Assembly (NCBI GenBank): GCA_022447555.1
Contig: JAKVBF010000003.1
Coordinates: 191,911 to 255,910, forward strand
DNA from: Mariniblastus sp.
GTDB taxonomy: Bacteria; Planctomycetota; Planctomycetia; Pirellulales; Pirellulaceae
DNA length: 64,000 nucleotides
Reading direction: 5' to 3'
The position numbers and the translations under genes are program-made. Below the pieces are notes generated by a model. It searched no databases, had not been told where the DNA came from, and saw only the letters and a program-made list of their open reading frames with translations. Of this stretch, positions 17,911 to 26,468 are shown piece by piece. Positions within the stretch are counted from its first letter, which is position 1; every line of letters begins with the position of its first letter.

Positions 17911-19272
17911 ATGAAACACTCTCGCAATCCGTGGGAAGGCATTTTCCCACTACCGTTGACGAGCATGGAGCAGTTTCATTTACTCGACGAACATCCTGAG
18001 TACTCCAACAGCACATTTGCCAAGTTCGAACTGGAGGGGATGATTGACCCGATTTTCGCGCAAAAAGCTTTGGATCTGGCTGTCCAACGTCATCCCATTT
18101 TGAACGCTCGGATTCAATGTAAAGGGCGCAAACGGTGGTGGGTATGGGTTCCTGATTCTCGGTTAACGACGGATTGGAGTCGTCAGGGGTTGGATCACGG
18201 ACCTTCCCGAACGTTTGACATGGCCCAAGAACCTGGAGTTCATGTGTATGCCGGCATCAGCCCGACATCGACGTTGGTATTGTTTCACGGGCACCATTCC
18301 ACCTGCGACGGTTTGGGCGGGATTCAATTCACTACGGATTGGTTGCGGATCTATGATAATTTAGTTCGGCACAGGGAGCCACTCGAAGGGTTGCCCGTCT
18401 TGGCTCCAAAAATGCTGTTGCGCCGAAACCATTTGCGTTTGTTCAGTAAGCGTTACTTGCAACATCTTTGGAAGCAGCCGATCGGTTTGTTCGGAGCCGC
18501 CAAATTTATCTTTCGTAAGATCAGACCGCTTTATCCTGTGCCGCAAGAGAGGGAAGGATGGAATGGTGTGACGCAGCCCGCCATCATCGGACAATGGGTC
18601 GAGAGTACGGTGACCGCCCGATTGCGACAGCAGGCACTCGAACAAAACGTCACCTTCAACTCTCTTGTGATGACGGAGTTTTTTCTGTGTTTGCAGGATT
18701 GGAGAAAGGTTGAAATGGGCCAGGATGGCCGCGATTGGATTCGTTTGATCGTTCCAATGAGCATCCGGGATATCTCGGATCGTCGACAGACCGCGATCAA
18801 TCGCGCCACGGTCGTGCAGGTCGATCGGTGCGGTCGAGATTTTGAAGAGCCGGTTCGATTGCTGGCACGACTCGACCGAGAGATGGAGATTATCCGGCAC
18901 TGGCAGTTAGGTAAAATATTTAATTTGGCCATTCGCGCAATGGCAGTGATACCGGGCATGTTAGCTCGATCCGCGAGAAATCAGAAATGTCGTGGAACGG
19001 CGGTTTACACCAATCTTAGTGAACCGGTAGGTCGTTTAGGCCTGACCCCAAACGGAGACTCAGTAGAAGTGGGACACATGCGGCTCAAGTCCTTTGACTA
19101 CGTCGGGCCGATCCGCCGGGGAACACCGATATACGTCTCGATTCAAAAGCATCTAGAGCGAATCCGTATATCAATGCATTACGATCCCCGAATCATCGAT
19201 GCTGAACAGGCTCGCGAATTGTTGTCCCGCTTTCGAAACCGTTTAGAGAGACTGTCCGAATCGCCGCCGTAA
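17911..19272 (+). CDS. Condensation/CoA-dependent acyltransferase superfamily protein (HHxxxDG)
   Basis: A 453 aa protein with the catalytic HHxxxDG motif (HHSTCDG, residues 128-134) of the CoA-dependent acyltransferase superfamily, which includes peptide-synthetase condensation domains, wax ester/diacylglycerol acyltransferases and PapA-type enzymes. The N terminus PLTSMEQFHLLDE and the segment LAVQRHPILNARI also fit that fold, and MSIRDISDRRQTAINRA fits the second half. No carrier-protein or adenylation domain is attached. Hydrophobic patches around 345-365 suggest membrane contact. Substrates are unknown. It follows the DUF1080 gene by 54 nt and converges with the SHD1-like gene. Nothing nearby encodes a peptide or polyketide synthetase. 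Confidence 0.75.
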   Translation: MKHSRNPWEGIFPLPLTSMEQFHLLDEHPEYSNSTFAKFELEGMIDPIFAQKALDLAVQRHPILNARIQCKGRKRWWVWVPDSRLTTDWSRQGLDHGPSRTFDMAQEPGVHVYAGISPTSTLVLFHGHHSTCDGLGGIQFTTDWLRIYDNLVRHREPLEGLPVLAPKMLLRRNHLRLFSKRYLQHLWKQPIGLFGAAKFIFRKIRPLYPVPQEREGWNGVTQPAIIGQWVESTVTARLRQQALEQNVTFNSLVMTEFFLCLQDWRKVEMGQDGRDWIRLIVPMSIRDISDRRQTAINRATVVQVDRCGRDFEEPVRLLARLDREMEIIRHWQLGKIFNLAIRAMAVIPGMLARSARNQKCRGTAVYTNLSEPVGRLGLTPNGDSVEVGHMRLKSFDYVGPIRRGTPIYVSIQKHLERIRISMHYDPRIIDAEQARELLSRFRNRLERLSESPP

Positions 19273-19282
19273 AAGTCAGTCG

Positions 19283-20275
19283 CTATTTGTCAGGATTGGC
19301 CTTGGAAAGCTGTTCCATTGCCTCTTTGGCTTCTGCCGGGGCATCGCTGACATGCGATTCGATAGCATCCAAAACGGCATCCGACTGAAAACCAAGTTTT
19401 CCCAGTGACTGAATAAGCCGAGGGATACCCTCGCCACGCGGATCGGAACTGTCCTCAGCAGCCAATACTTCTAACAAGATGTCGGCTGCTTCTTCTCCGC
19501 CATCCGAAGCGGCAATCGATCGACAGGCAGCCATTCGGGTCACGGCCCGCGCAGAGTCCAGATCCAATTCTGCCTCCACTTCGGATTGATCGGCGGCCTC
19601 GACGTCCAACAGGCCTTCGAAGGCGACAGCCCTTAGATACGGTAACCCCGCCACGCCAAATCGAGCGAACGGTGTCAGTATTTTTGCCGGTTGTTTTTCA
19701 AAGGACGAGAGTAACGCCGGATTTCGATTAATTTCATCGACGATTCGCCGGATCGATTGCGGGTTTGATTCTGAGATCGCGAGCAAGCAGATGAAGGCAG
19801 CCATTCGGGTTCGTTTGTCAGTCGACTTAATATGCGGGTCGAGCTGGATCGCCATATGACTCGCGAGTGGCCCGTAAGTTTTTAAACGATTGCAGGTCTT
19901 GATGATCGTAGCTGGTTTATTGGAGAACAGACCCGTTCCGAGTTTGGTGATTTCAGCCCGTTTGCTTTTCCTTTTTTTGATTTCTGCATTTTGACGTCGA
20001 ATCCAGCTCTGCTCGGCCTTGGAAAACTGCTTGAGATTGAACTTCATCTCTTTGCCTTGGGCATTGATGATGGCCGACGAGCCTGCCACCGATTGCAACT
20101 GGCCGACAACGACAACCGTACCGTCCTCTGCAAGGAATTCATGATCGAGCGTGTAAGACTGATTGATTCCCCCGATGGGAAGTTCATCCTGAGCAGCTGC
20201 CATCGAGATGCAGAGCAAACAGGTGATCAAAACGTAATGTTTGGTTTTTACGAGATTAGAGAAGTTCATCAGCAT
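19283..20275 (-). CDS. Secreted SHD1-like domain protein with alpha-helical (HEAT-like) repeats
   Basis: A 330 aa protein with a signal peptide (MLMNFSNLVKTKHYVL through about residue 28). Residues about 38-85 resemble the SHD1 (SLA1 homology) domain common in planctomycete secreted proteins: a strand with DGTVVVVGQLQSV, then GKEMKFNLKQFSKAEQSWI. The remaining about 240 residues are helical with HEAT-like periodicity and are rich in Ala, Glu and Asp. The ATG at 20275 is preceded by GGAGAAC, a good ribosome binding site. Function is unknown, probably protein-protein contact in the periplasm (inference). It is convergent with the acyltransferase-like gene, 10 nt apart. Confidence 0.7.
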   Translation of the reverse strand: MLMNFSNLVKTKHYVLITCLLCISMAAAQDELPIGGINQSYTLDHEFLAEDGTVVVVGQLQSVAGSSAIINAQGKEMKFNLKQFSKAEQSWIRRQNAEIKKRKSKRAEITKLGTGLFSNKPATIIKTCNRLKTYGPLASHMAIQLDPHIKSTDKRTRMAAFICLLAISESNPQSIRRIVDEINRNPALLSSFEKQPAKILTPFARFGVAGLPYLRAVAFEGLLDVEAADQSEVEAELDLDSARAVTRMAACRSIAASDGGEEAADILLEVLAAEDSSDPRGEGIPRLIQSLGKLGFQSDAVLDAIESHVSDAPAEAKEAMEQLSKANPDK

Positions 20276-20380
20276 GGGTTCTCCGGAGTGTTGTAACCAG
20301 CCTTAGCTTACCAAAAAAGAACGTGACATATAAACGCCGATATGACCGCCTTGAAAATTCGAGACAATAAGTTTCGTTAG

Positions 20381-21652
20381 CTATCGCTCGCTTCCGATAA
20401 ATTCTTTCGATTTCCTCTCGAGTTTTAAAGGGTCAGCCGATTTTTTCTGTTTCCTGATATTCAGGCGATATAGATCAATAAGATACTCTTTGGAGACTTC
20501 TTCGCATTTACTGCTGACGTTCTCGACCGTCTGGTTAGAAAAGAAGAGGGGAAGGGAAACGCCCCAGTATTCTGAATCATTGTGAAATAGGTCCCAAGAT
20601 TTGGAGAGTGACGGGATTGAAGTTTCTTGAGTTAATTGTTGCCCCTTCAATGGCCCCGATAGCGCAATCCCGGTGAGAGCATCCCAAACTGATTTGGTTT
20701 GCGCATCCGTGAAGCCGGCGGAGTGAGAAGAAAATTCAAGTGTTTGATCATTCAACCGACGGTGGAAGATGGTGGCCGTACCCGTATTTTCCTGAAAGGC
20801 AATCACGATAGGCTCGTCGGCATAGGAGTCGTTCACGATGGGTTCCAATGTCAATTGATCGAATCGCCAGGCTTTTGGAGGGTAACCTGGTTGGCAAACC
20901 CCAACGAGGTACTGTCCGAGCCTTCCTTTATAACACCCCGACTCGTAGAACCTAGACAACGGGGGCAGCACCATGACCGTAGTGAGGGGATGTTTCTCTT
21001 TCCAGCTTTTCCACTGGGTCAGGACCGAAGGTCTGGCTTGCAAGGTCTGTCCATCGAGTTCTCCTTCCATCGCCCTTCCCAGCAACTGACTCCATAGTGA
21101 ACCGGTTGCTTGGTCTTGCATGATCACTCCTCGTTCCCAGAGCATTCCGGACACGTAAAATGTGGGGTCTTCTTCGCTGTCTTGCAGCCTTCGGTCATAC
21201 ACGATGCCGTTAAAACCGAGCTCTCACCAGGTGACTAAGATCGGTTCGCCACCAAGGTAGTCATTGATCAGTTCTCGCTTGGGCCCGGTCAGTTGGTTGA
21301 TCGGATAGGCTCGATGTTCTCCATTGACTTCGACTCCAAGTACTAAGTCCTCGTCCGCCAAAAAGTCTTTTTCATTGAGTTCCCCAGTCCGCTTGACCTC
21401 AGGCTCGATGATGGGGGTTTGAACCACCCCTGCCATGAGTGGGTTGAATGGTGGGTGCGTGGAAGCGACTTCTGATGGTGCCCTTTGGCATCCAGGGAAT
21501 AGCAGAAATAAGACCATGCACAAAAGCGTTAGAATGGACAAGTTTAACCAGTGGATGGCGAACTTTTTTTCGGGCTGTATTGGGTTGAGAATGGGCATGC
21601 CGATAAGCCTGATATCTTCGATTGAAGGGCTGTGTGGGAATTCGTTATTCAT
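20381..21652 (-). CDS. DUF3179 lipoprotein-like protein, candidate selenoprotein (in-frame TGA = Sec143)
   Basis: One reading frame of 424 codons from ATG 21652 (AAGG upstream) to the stop at 20381, interrupted only by TGA at 21226-21224 (codon 143). The N terminus has a membrane segment ending LFPGC (possible lipobox, Cys55). The first DUF3179 unit spans both sides of the TGA: EVNGEHRAYP, INDYLGGEPILVTW, then TGA, then ELGFNGIVYDRR, FYVSG and TGSLWSQ. Family members have Cys where the TGA lies (VTYC or VTWC). A second, degenerate unit follows (IVNDSYADEPIVIAF, GTATIFHRR). A SECIS-like hairpin follows the TGA directly. TGA serves as a normal stop elsewhere (hemW, ybeY). The alternative is a recent nonsense mutation. 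The Sec machinery genes are not in the window. Confidence 0.75.
21191..21219 (-). promoter_or_regulatory. Candidate bacterial SECIS element
   Basis: On the minus strand, starting 4 nt after the in-frame TGA, TCGGTT pairs with GACCGA, then T/T mismatch, TA with TA, one bulged G, and ACG with CGT. That gives 10 Watson-Crick pairs and one G-U pair. The apical loop is GCAU (21207-21204), beginning 16 nt after the TGA with a G at its first position. Bacterial SECIS models ask for a stem-loop just after UGA with a G early in the loop at about this distance (established knowledge; fit judged by eye). Confidence 0.6.
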
Positions 21653-21744
21653 CTACTAGCCTTTTGTGATTCAAGTCCCGATCCAATCTGTGGTTGTCCA
21701 TTGAGTGGAAAGGCGTGATGGGGGTGGCAGGTCCCTCAATCTTC

Positions 21745-22824
21745 TCAGAGGACCTGTAAAATGTGATTGATATTCTCGAACGTGACGGGTTGAATAATTC
21801 CCTTTTCGGTGATGATTGCGTCGATGTAGTCTGCCGGTGTCACATCAAAGGCCGGGTTGTAGACTTCGATTCCGTCGGGTGCCGTTTGCCGCCCGAAACC
21901 GTGGGTTATTTCTTCCGGTTGACGTTCTTCAATTGGGATTTGATCCCCGGACTCCAACGACAGATCGAACGTACTACTGGGAGCTGCAACATAAAAAGGG
22001 ATTCCATGAGCTCGTGCCAAAACTGCTACTGAATAGGTCCCGATCTTATTTGCTGAGTCGCCATTTGCCGCAATGCGATCCGCTCCCGTCACGACCGCAT
22101 GAACACGTCCCTCTTTCATCACCTGAGCCGCCATGGAATCACAAATGAGCGTGGCCTGAATTCCTCGCTGCATCAACTCCCAAGCTGTGAGTCGAGCCCC
22201 TTGTAATAACGGGCGAGTTTCATCGACAAAAACGTGCAACTCTTTTCCCATATCTTGAGCCGTAAAAAAAACACTGAGGGCAGTGCCGTATTCGGCCGTC
22301 GCCAAGCCACCTGCGTTGCAATGGGTGAGGACGCCATGGACATCTTCTCCCAATAGCTTGGCACCAAATTGACCAATTGAACGACACATTTCACGATCCT
22401 CCTGATGAATCGTTTGAGCTTCTTCCAGCAGTTTCTGTGTGATCTCGGTGAGTTCAAGTTCGCCTCGTAGTGAGTGGCAAAGTTGCTGCATGCGATTCAG
22501 TGCCCAAAAAAGATTGACAGCGGTTGGACGACTGGATGCAAGGTACTCGGCTGTTTGTTGTGCAACTCGATAATACTCCCCTTCATCTTCGTGATTTGTT
22601 GATTGTAAACCGATGACAAAACCATAAGCGGCTGCGATCCCGATGGCCGGGGCCCCTCGGACCCGCAGCATCTTGATCGCTTCCCAAACCGTGCTGACAT
22701 CTCGGCATTCCAAGTATCGCACCTCAGATGGCAGCAAGGTTTGGTCGATCATCACCAAATGTCCTGTGACAGCGCAGCCTGACCATGATAGTGTTTCAAC
22801 GGCGTTATCAGCGGACATGATCAT
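21745..22824 (-). CDS. mtnA: S-methyl-5-thioribose-1-phosphate isomerase
   Basis: Isomerises 5-methylthioribose 1-phosphate to the ribulose form in the methionine salvage pathway. At 359 aa it is the normal size, and the eIF2B-like fold is evident: MLRVRGAPAIGIAAAYG, LTHCNAGGLATAEYGTAL with the catalytic Cys, DETRPLLQGARLTAWEL and VVTGADRIAANGDSANKIGT with the catalytic Asp. The start may be ATG 22824 or ATG 22818. It lies 32 nt downstream of purE on the same strand and is probably co-transcribed. No other salvage genes (mtnB/C/D/K) are nearby. Confidence 0.95.
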   Translation of the reverse strand: MIMSADNAVETLSWSGCAVTGHLVMIDQTLLPSEVRYLECRDVSTVWEAIKMLRVRGAPAIGIAAAYGFVIGLQSTNHEDEGEYYRVAQQTAEYLASSRPTAVNLFWALNRMQQLCHSLRGELELTEITQKLLEEAQTIHQEDREMCRSIGQFGAKLLGEDVHGVLTHCNAGGLATAEYGTALSVFFTAQDMGKELHVFVDETRPLLQGARLTAWELMQRGIQATLICDSMAAQVMKEGRVHAVVTGADRIAANGDSANKIGTYSVAVLARAHGIPFYVAAPSSTFDLSLESGDQIPIEERQPEEITHGFGRQTAPDGIEVYNPAFDVTPADYIDAIITEKGIIQPVTFENINHILQVL

Positions 22825-22856
22825 CCAATCTCAGCGATTTCCGGGCGGCTTCGAAA

Positions 22857-23363
22857 TCAAAGCGAGGCTTGAAGTTTTTCATTCTTAGCCGCAATCTTAC
22901 CGACTAGCTTTTCTTTAAATTCAGCCAATGCAAGCTGCAGTGATTCATCCGCAGTGGCCATGATTTGAACCGCAAACAGACCAGCGTTTCGGGGACCGCC
23001 CATTCCCACGGCCATCGTCGCAACCGGGACATCGCCGGGCATTTGGGCGGTCGATAGTAAAGAATCTAAGCCGCCTAGATCAGCTGTTGGAACGGGCAAT
23101 CCGATGACCGGTAGTGTCGTGTGAGCCGCGACCACACCCGCGAGGTGGGCGGCACCTCCGGCGGCAGCAATGATCACTTCCAATCCTCGCTCACGTGCTG
23201 TCAAGGCATACTCAGATACGACATGAGGTGTGCGATGAGCGCTCATCACGTGGACTTCGTAGGCGATATTGAACTCGTCCAAAGCCTTAGCAACCGCGTT
23301 GATTTTTGGCCAGTCACTGTCGCTGCCCATAACAATACCGACTCGTGCCGATGTAGCATTCAT
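22857..23363 (-). CDS. purE: N5-carboxyaminoimidazole ribonucleotide mutase (class I PurE)
   Basis: Moves the carboxyl group of N5-CAIR to give CAIR in purine synthesis. The 168 aa product matches class I PurE: GIVMGSDSDWPKI at the N terminus, VMSAHRTPHVVSEYA with the conserved Ser-Ala-His-Arg, AAAGGAAHLAGVVAAHTTLPVIGLPV and a DSLLSTAQMPGDVPVATMAVG segment. It is the first gene of a probable purE-mtnA pair. No purK is seen beside it. Confidence 0.97.
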   Translation of the reverse strand: MNATSARVGIVMGSDSDWPKINAVAKALDEFNIAYEVHVMSAHRTPHVVSEYALTARERGLEVIIAAAGGAAHLAGVVAAHTTLPVIGLPVPTADLGGLDSLLSTAQMPGDVPVATMAVGMGGPRNAGLFAVQIMATADESLQLALAEFKEKLVGKIAAKNEKLQASL

Positions 23364-23694
23364 ATTGAAAATTCTCTTAATGGATAATGATTGGCCTAAG
23401 ACTGGCCGGGACTAAAATGAACGCAGCAAACCAGACTGCATCTCTAATAAACTAAGAGATTTGGAAGAATTTTCTATCCCCTTAAAATAGTGGTTTCCTT
23501 TTTATTACCGCCTGATTTTTATTCCTGCGTGGAGGCGAGGCCCGGAAATCACGGGATGACCCCAGTAAATCGTCTTATCTTCTGAGTTTTGCGTGGCCTT
23601 ATGTGCATCGTTTCATCGATCGATATAATTAGGTTTCGCCCCCTTCGGGTGTGTCGTGTTAATGCCTTGCTCCTACACCGTCAGTTTTAACATC
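23364..23694. other. Divergent intergenic region purE / aminotransferase
   Basis: 331 nt without a supported gene; it should hold promoters for both directions. A perfect TATAAT lies at 23624-23629 on the plus strand, but there is no good -35 hexamer at 17 nt. I see no riboswitch-like structure; a purine riboswitch was looked for and not found by eye. Confidence 0.5.
23624..23629 (+). promoter_or_regulatory. Possible -10 box of the aminotransferase promoter
   Basis: TATAAT, about 66 nt upstream of the chosen ATG 23695. The -35 region is poor, so this is only a weak candidate. Confidence 0.3.
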
Positions 23695-24894
23695 ATGCCA
23701 AAATTATCCGATCGCGTTACGAACCTCCCCGCCTCACCGATTCGAAAACTGGTCCCTTTTGCGGATGCTGCCGAGAAACGTGGGCTCCGAGTTTATTATC
23801 TCAACATTGGCCAGCCTGATATTCCCACTCCTCCTGAATTCTTTGCTGCCGTCGATAACAGCGAAATGGCCGTATTGGCTTATAGTCATTCGGCTGGTAA
23901 CGAGTCTTTAAGGAAGCAGATATCCAATTACTACGGCCGGTTGGGGTACGATATCAAAACGGATCAGATCATTGTGACCACGGGTGCTTCGGAGGCTCTC
24001 AATTTTATTTTTGCGTCGATCACCAACCCCTTGGACGAAATCATCGTTCCCGAGCCTTTTTACGCGAACTACAATTCATTTTCGTTGGCCAAAGATGCCA
24101 GGGTGGTGCCGGTCACCACGCATATCGAAAACAACTTCGCATTGCCTTCCTTGGAAGCATTTCGAGAAAAGATTAATTCACGGACTCGAGCCATATTGAT
24201 TTGTAATCCAGGGAATCCAACCGGAATTCTCTATGATCGAAAAGAGCTTGATGGCTTGCGAGACTTGGCCAAAGAGCATGATTTGTTCCTGATTGCCGAC
24301 GAAGTTTATCGAGAATTCGCCTATGATTCTTCAGAACATCTTTCGGTTCTAGGCTACCAAGGAATGGACCAGAATGTAGTGGTTGTCGATTCCGTCTCCA
24401 AGCGGTTTTCGGCCTGTGGTGCTAGGATCGGATGCGCGATCAGTCGCAATGAAGAGTTGATGAATGCGGTCATGAAAATGGCACAGGCACGTCTTTCTCC
24501 ACCCACGTTCGGGCAAATGGGAGCCGAAGCAGCTTATCAATTGCCCGAGTCTTATTTCACGGAGGTGGTGAAGGAATATGCCGGACGGCGTGATGCGCTA
24601 AAAGAAGCATTGGATGAGATCCCCGGCGTTGTTTGTCCTGACATCAATGGCGCGTTTTATGCGATGGTACAATTGCCGGTTGATAGCGCCGACGATTTTT
24701 GTCGTTGGATGTTGGATGATTTTGAGCACGAAGGAGCGACGGTCATGCTGGCGCCTGGGGCCGGATTTTATGCGACGCCCGGCAAAGGCCTCAATCAAGT
24801 GCGGATAGCCTATGTTCTTAAAGAAGATGAATTACGGGCCGCTATGAAATGCTTGGCCGCAGCGTTGACCGCTTACCAGGCCCGTAACCCGTAG
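23695..24894 (+). CDS. Class I/II pyridoxal-phosphate aminotransferase
   Basis: A 399 aa fold-type I aminotransferase of the AspC-like subgroup. Visible are YYLNIGQPDIPTP, YSHSAGNESLRKQI, TTGASEALNFIF (cofactor phosphate site), CNPGNPTG (Asn and Pro at the ring), IADEVYREFAYD (Asp-x-x-Tyr) and VDSVSKRFSACGARIGC with the Schiff-base lysine. A C-terminal Arg in LNQVRIAYV should bind the substrate carboxylate. The start at ATG 23695 (MPKLSDRV) fits the family; an upstream ATG at 23656 adds 13 residues. The amino donor and acceptor cannot be fixed from the sequence; aspartate or alanine are likely. Confidence 0.92.
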   Translation: MPKLSDRVTNLPASPIRKLVPFADAAEKRGLRVYYLNIGQPDIPTPPEFFAAVDNSEMAVLAYSHSAGNESLRKQISNYYGRLGYDIKTDQIIVTTGASEALNFIFASITNPLDEIIVPEPFYANYNSFSLAKDARVVPVTTHIENNFALPSLEAFREKINSRTRAILICNPGNPTGILYDRKELDGLRDLAKEHDLFLIADEVYREFAYDSSEHLSVLGYQGMDQNVVVVDSVSKRFSACGARIGCAISRNEELMNAVMKMAQARLSPPTFGQMGAEAAYQLPESYFTEVVKEYAGRRDALKEALDEIPGVVCPDINGAFYAMVQLPVDSADDFCRWMLDDFEHEGATVMLAPGAGFYATPGKGLNQVRIAYVLKEDELRAAMKCLAAALTAYQARNP

Positions 24895-24941
24895 CTTTGG
24901 CGGTTGGGGTTGCAGGCGTTGGCCGATTTCACCGACTCTGC

Positions 24942-26336
24942 TTAGCCCAAGTCTTTGTCTGACTTATTTTCACCCACTCGAACACGACTTCGGTCGAGTT
25001 CGTTTTTCTCGTCCGAAGAACCTCGTTTTTCCAAAACCATCCGAATGGGGATTTCGCCAAAGCTTAGCGTGTCCCTCAACACGCCCAGTAAGTACTTCCG
25101 ATAAGATTTCGGAAACGCATTGGGATCGTTGCATTTCAAGACGATGGTGGGAGGCTGAACTCCGATCTGAGTTGCGTAATAGATCTTGGGACGCCGCCGA
25201 TTGGCAATTGGTGGTGGGTGATGCTCGAGAGCTGCCTGGACGATCTTGTTTAGTTTTGGCGTCGCCACCCGGTCCAAAGATTGTTTGTAAATCATTTGAG
25301 CGTGATTCAACATCTTTTTGACATTCCGACCGTCCTTGCCAGTGATGAAAGCAATGGGCGCATTCCAGAGAGAGCCAAAATTGTCGCGCAAATAATCAGC
25401 CCACCTTTCGGTAGCCATGTGGTCGGCCATCAAGTCCCATTTGTTGACTACCAGTATGCAGGGTTTGTAATAAGACTCAATGTAGGAGCAAAGCTTGCGG
25501 TCGACCTTGCTGATGCGTTGGCTGCAGTCAAACATCATTAGGATCACGTCGGCATGCCGGATGGTGCGATGGGCACGATGGGTTCCGTAGAATTCTACGT
25601 CGGTTCGTACGCTTTTACCTCTTCGCAAACCGGGCGTGTCAATGGCCACGAATGATTTACCATCAATCTCAATTCGAACATCGACGCTGTCTCGCGTCGT
25701 TCCGGCAACTGGACTGACAATCATTCGGTCTGATTCCGTGATCGTATTGATCAACGTACTTTTGCCAACGTTACGTCGTCCGACCATTGCCAGCTTCATT
25801 TCGGGAGCTTCGATGTCTTTGGCTAGGCGAGCATCGGCTGAAGGGAGGTTCTCGAGGATGGTGTTCAACAGGTCCGATTTGTGCCGATTATTTTTAGCAC
25901 TCACCGCAACAGGTTCGCCCATTCCAATTTTGAAAAATTCATTGGACTGAATTTCCCAATTTTCCCCATCACACTTATTGGCGACCAAGAAGACGGGCTT
26001 CTCAAGATTCCGTAACCGACGCGCAACGGATTGGTCCAACGAAGTGAACCCATCTCGGGCATCAACGACGAACATCAATACATCGGCACCCTGAATTCCG
26101 AGTTCAATCTGCTGTTCAATTTCTTCGTCCAATTCATCGACGTCGTTAATGCCAATACCGCCCGTGTCCACAATCTCAAAATAGCGGTCTTTTTCCTGCA
26201 GCAGGAAAGTCATTCGGTCTCGTGTCACTCCTGCCATGTCATCAACGATTGCCAATCGGCGGCCGGCCAGCCAATTAAATATGCTGGATTTGCCAACGTT
26301 AGGGCGTCCGACGATCGAGATTTGGGGTATCGACAT
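24942..26336 (-). CDS. der: Ribosome biogenesis GTPase Der (EngA)
   Basis: An essential GTPase that assists maturation of the 50S ribosomal subunit. The 464 aa product has two consecutive G domains and a KH-like C-terminal domain, the hallmark of Der. The first domain has GRPNVGKSS (residues about 8-16), DTGGIG and NKCD. The second has GRRNVGKST, DTPGLRRG and NKWD. The C-terminal part with PKIYYATQIGVQPPTIVLKCND is typical of the KH-like domain. The tail is acidic/basic and variable. The gene is divergent from the uracil-DNA glycosylase gene. Confidence 0.97.
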   Translation of the reverse strand: MSIPQISIVGRPNVGKSSIFNWLAGRRLAIVDDMAGVTRDRMTFLLQEKDRYFEIVDTGGIGINDVDELDEEIEQQIELGIQGADVLMFVVDARDGFTSLDQSVARRLRNLEKPVFLVANKCDGENWEIQSNEFFKIGMGEPVAVSAKNNRHKSDLLNTILENLPSADARLAKDIEAPEMKLAMVGRRNVGKSTLINTITESDRMIVSPVAGTTRDSVDVRIEIDGKSFVAIDTPGLRRGKSVRTDVEFYGTHRAHRTIRHADVILMMFDCSQRISKVDRKLCSYIESYYKPCILVVNKWDLMADHMATERWADYLRDNFGSLWNAPIAFITGKDGRNVKKMLNHAQMIYKQSLDRVATPKLNKIVQAALEHHPPPIANRRRPKIYYATQIGVQPPTIVLKCNDPNAFPKSYRKYLLGVLRDTLSFGEIPIRMVLEKRGSSDEKNELDRSRVRVGENKSDKDLG

Positions 26337-26468
26337 ACTAAATTATGGCGTTTCCTAGGGTGCGGAAACTGGAAAAACGGTCGAAGAAGTGCCAAACTGA
26401 CTGGTCAGCAGCGGGAAGATTTTTTCAAATGATAGCCGAAACTCAAACTTCGGTGACGGGCTAAACCA

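Noticed and set aside
20381..21202. A separate downstream gene starting at GTG 21202, with 21224-21652 as another gene
   Set aside because: Both parts are one frame of the same DUF3179 family, with only one TGA between and no ribosome binding site before the GTG. A single gene with recoding, or a nonsense mutation, explains it better.
23364..23694. Purine riboswitch upstream of purE
   Set aside because: No three-way junction pattern or conserved loop residues could be recognised.
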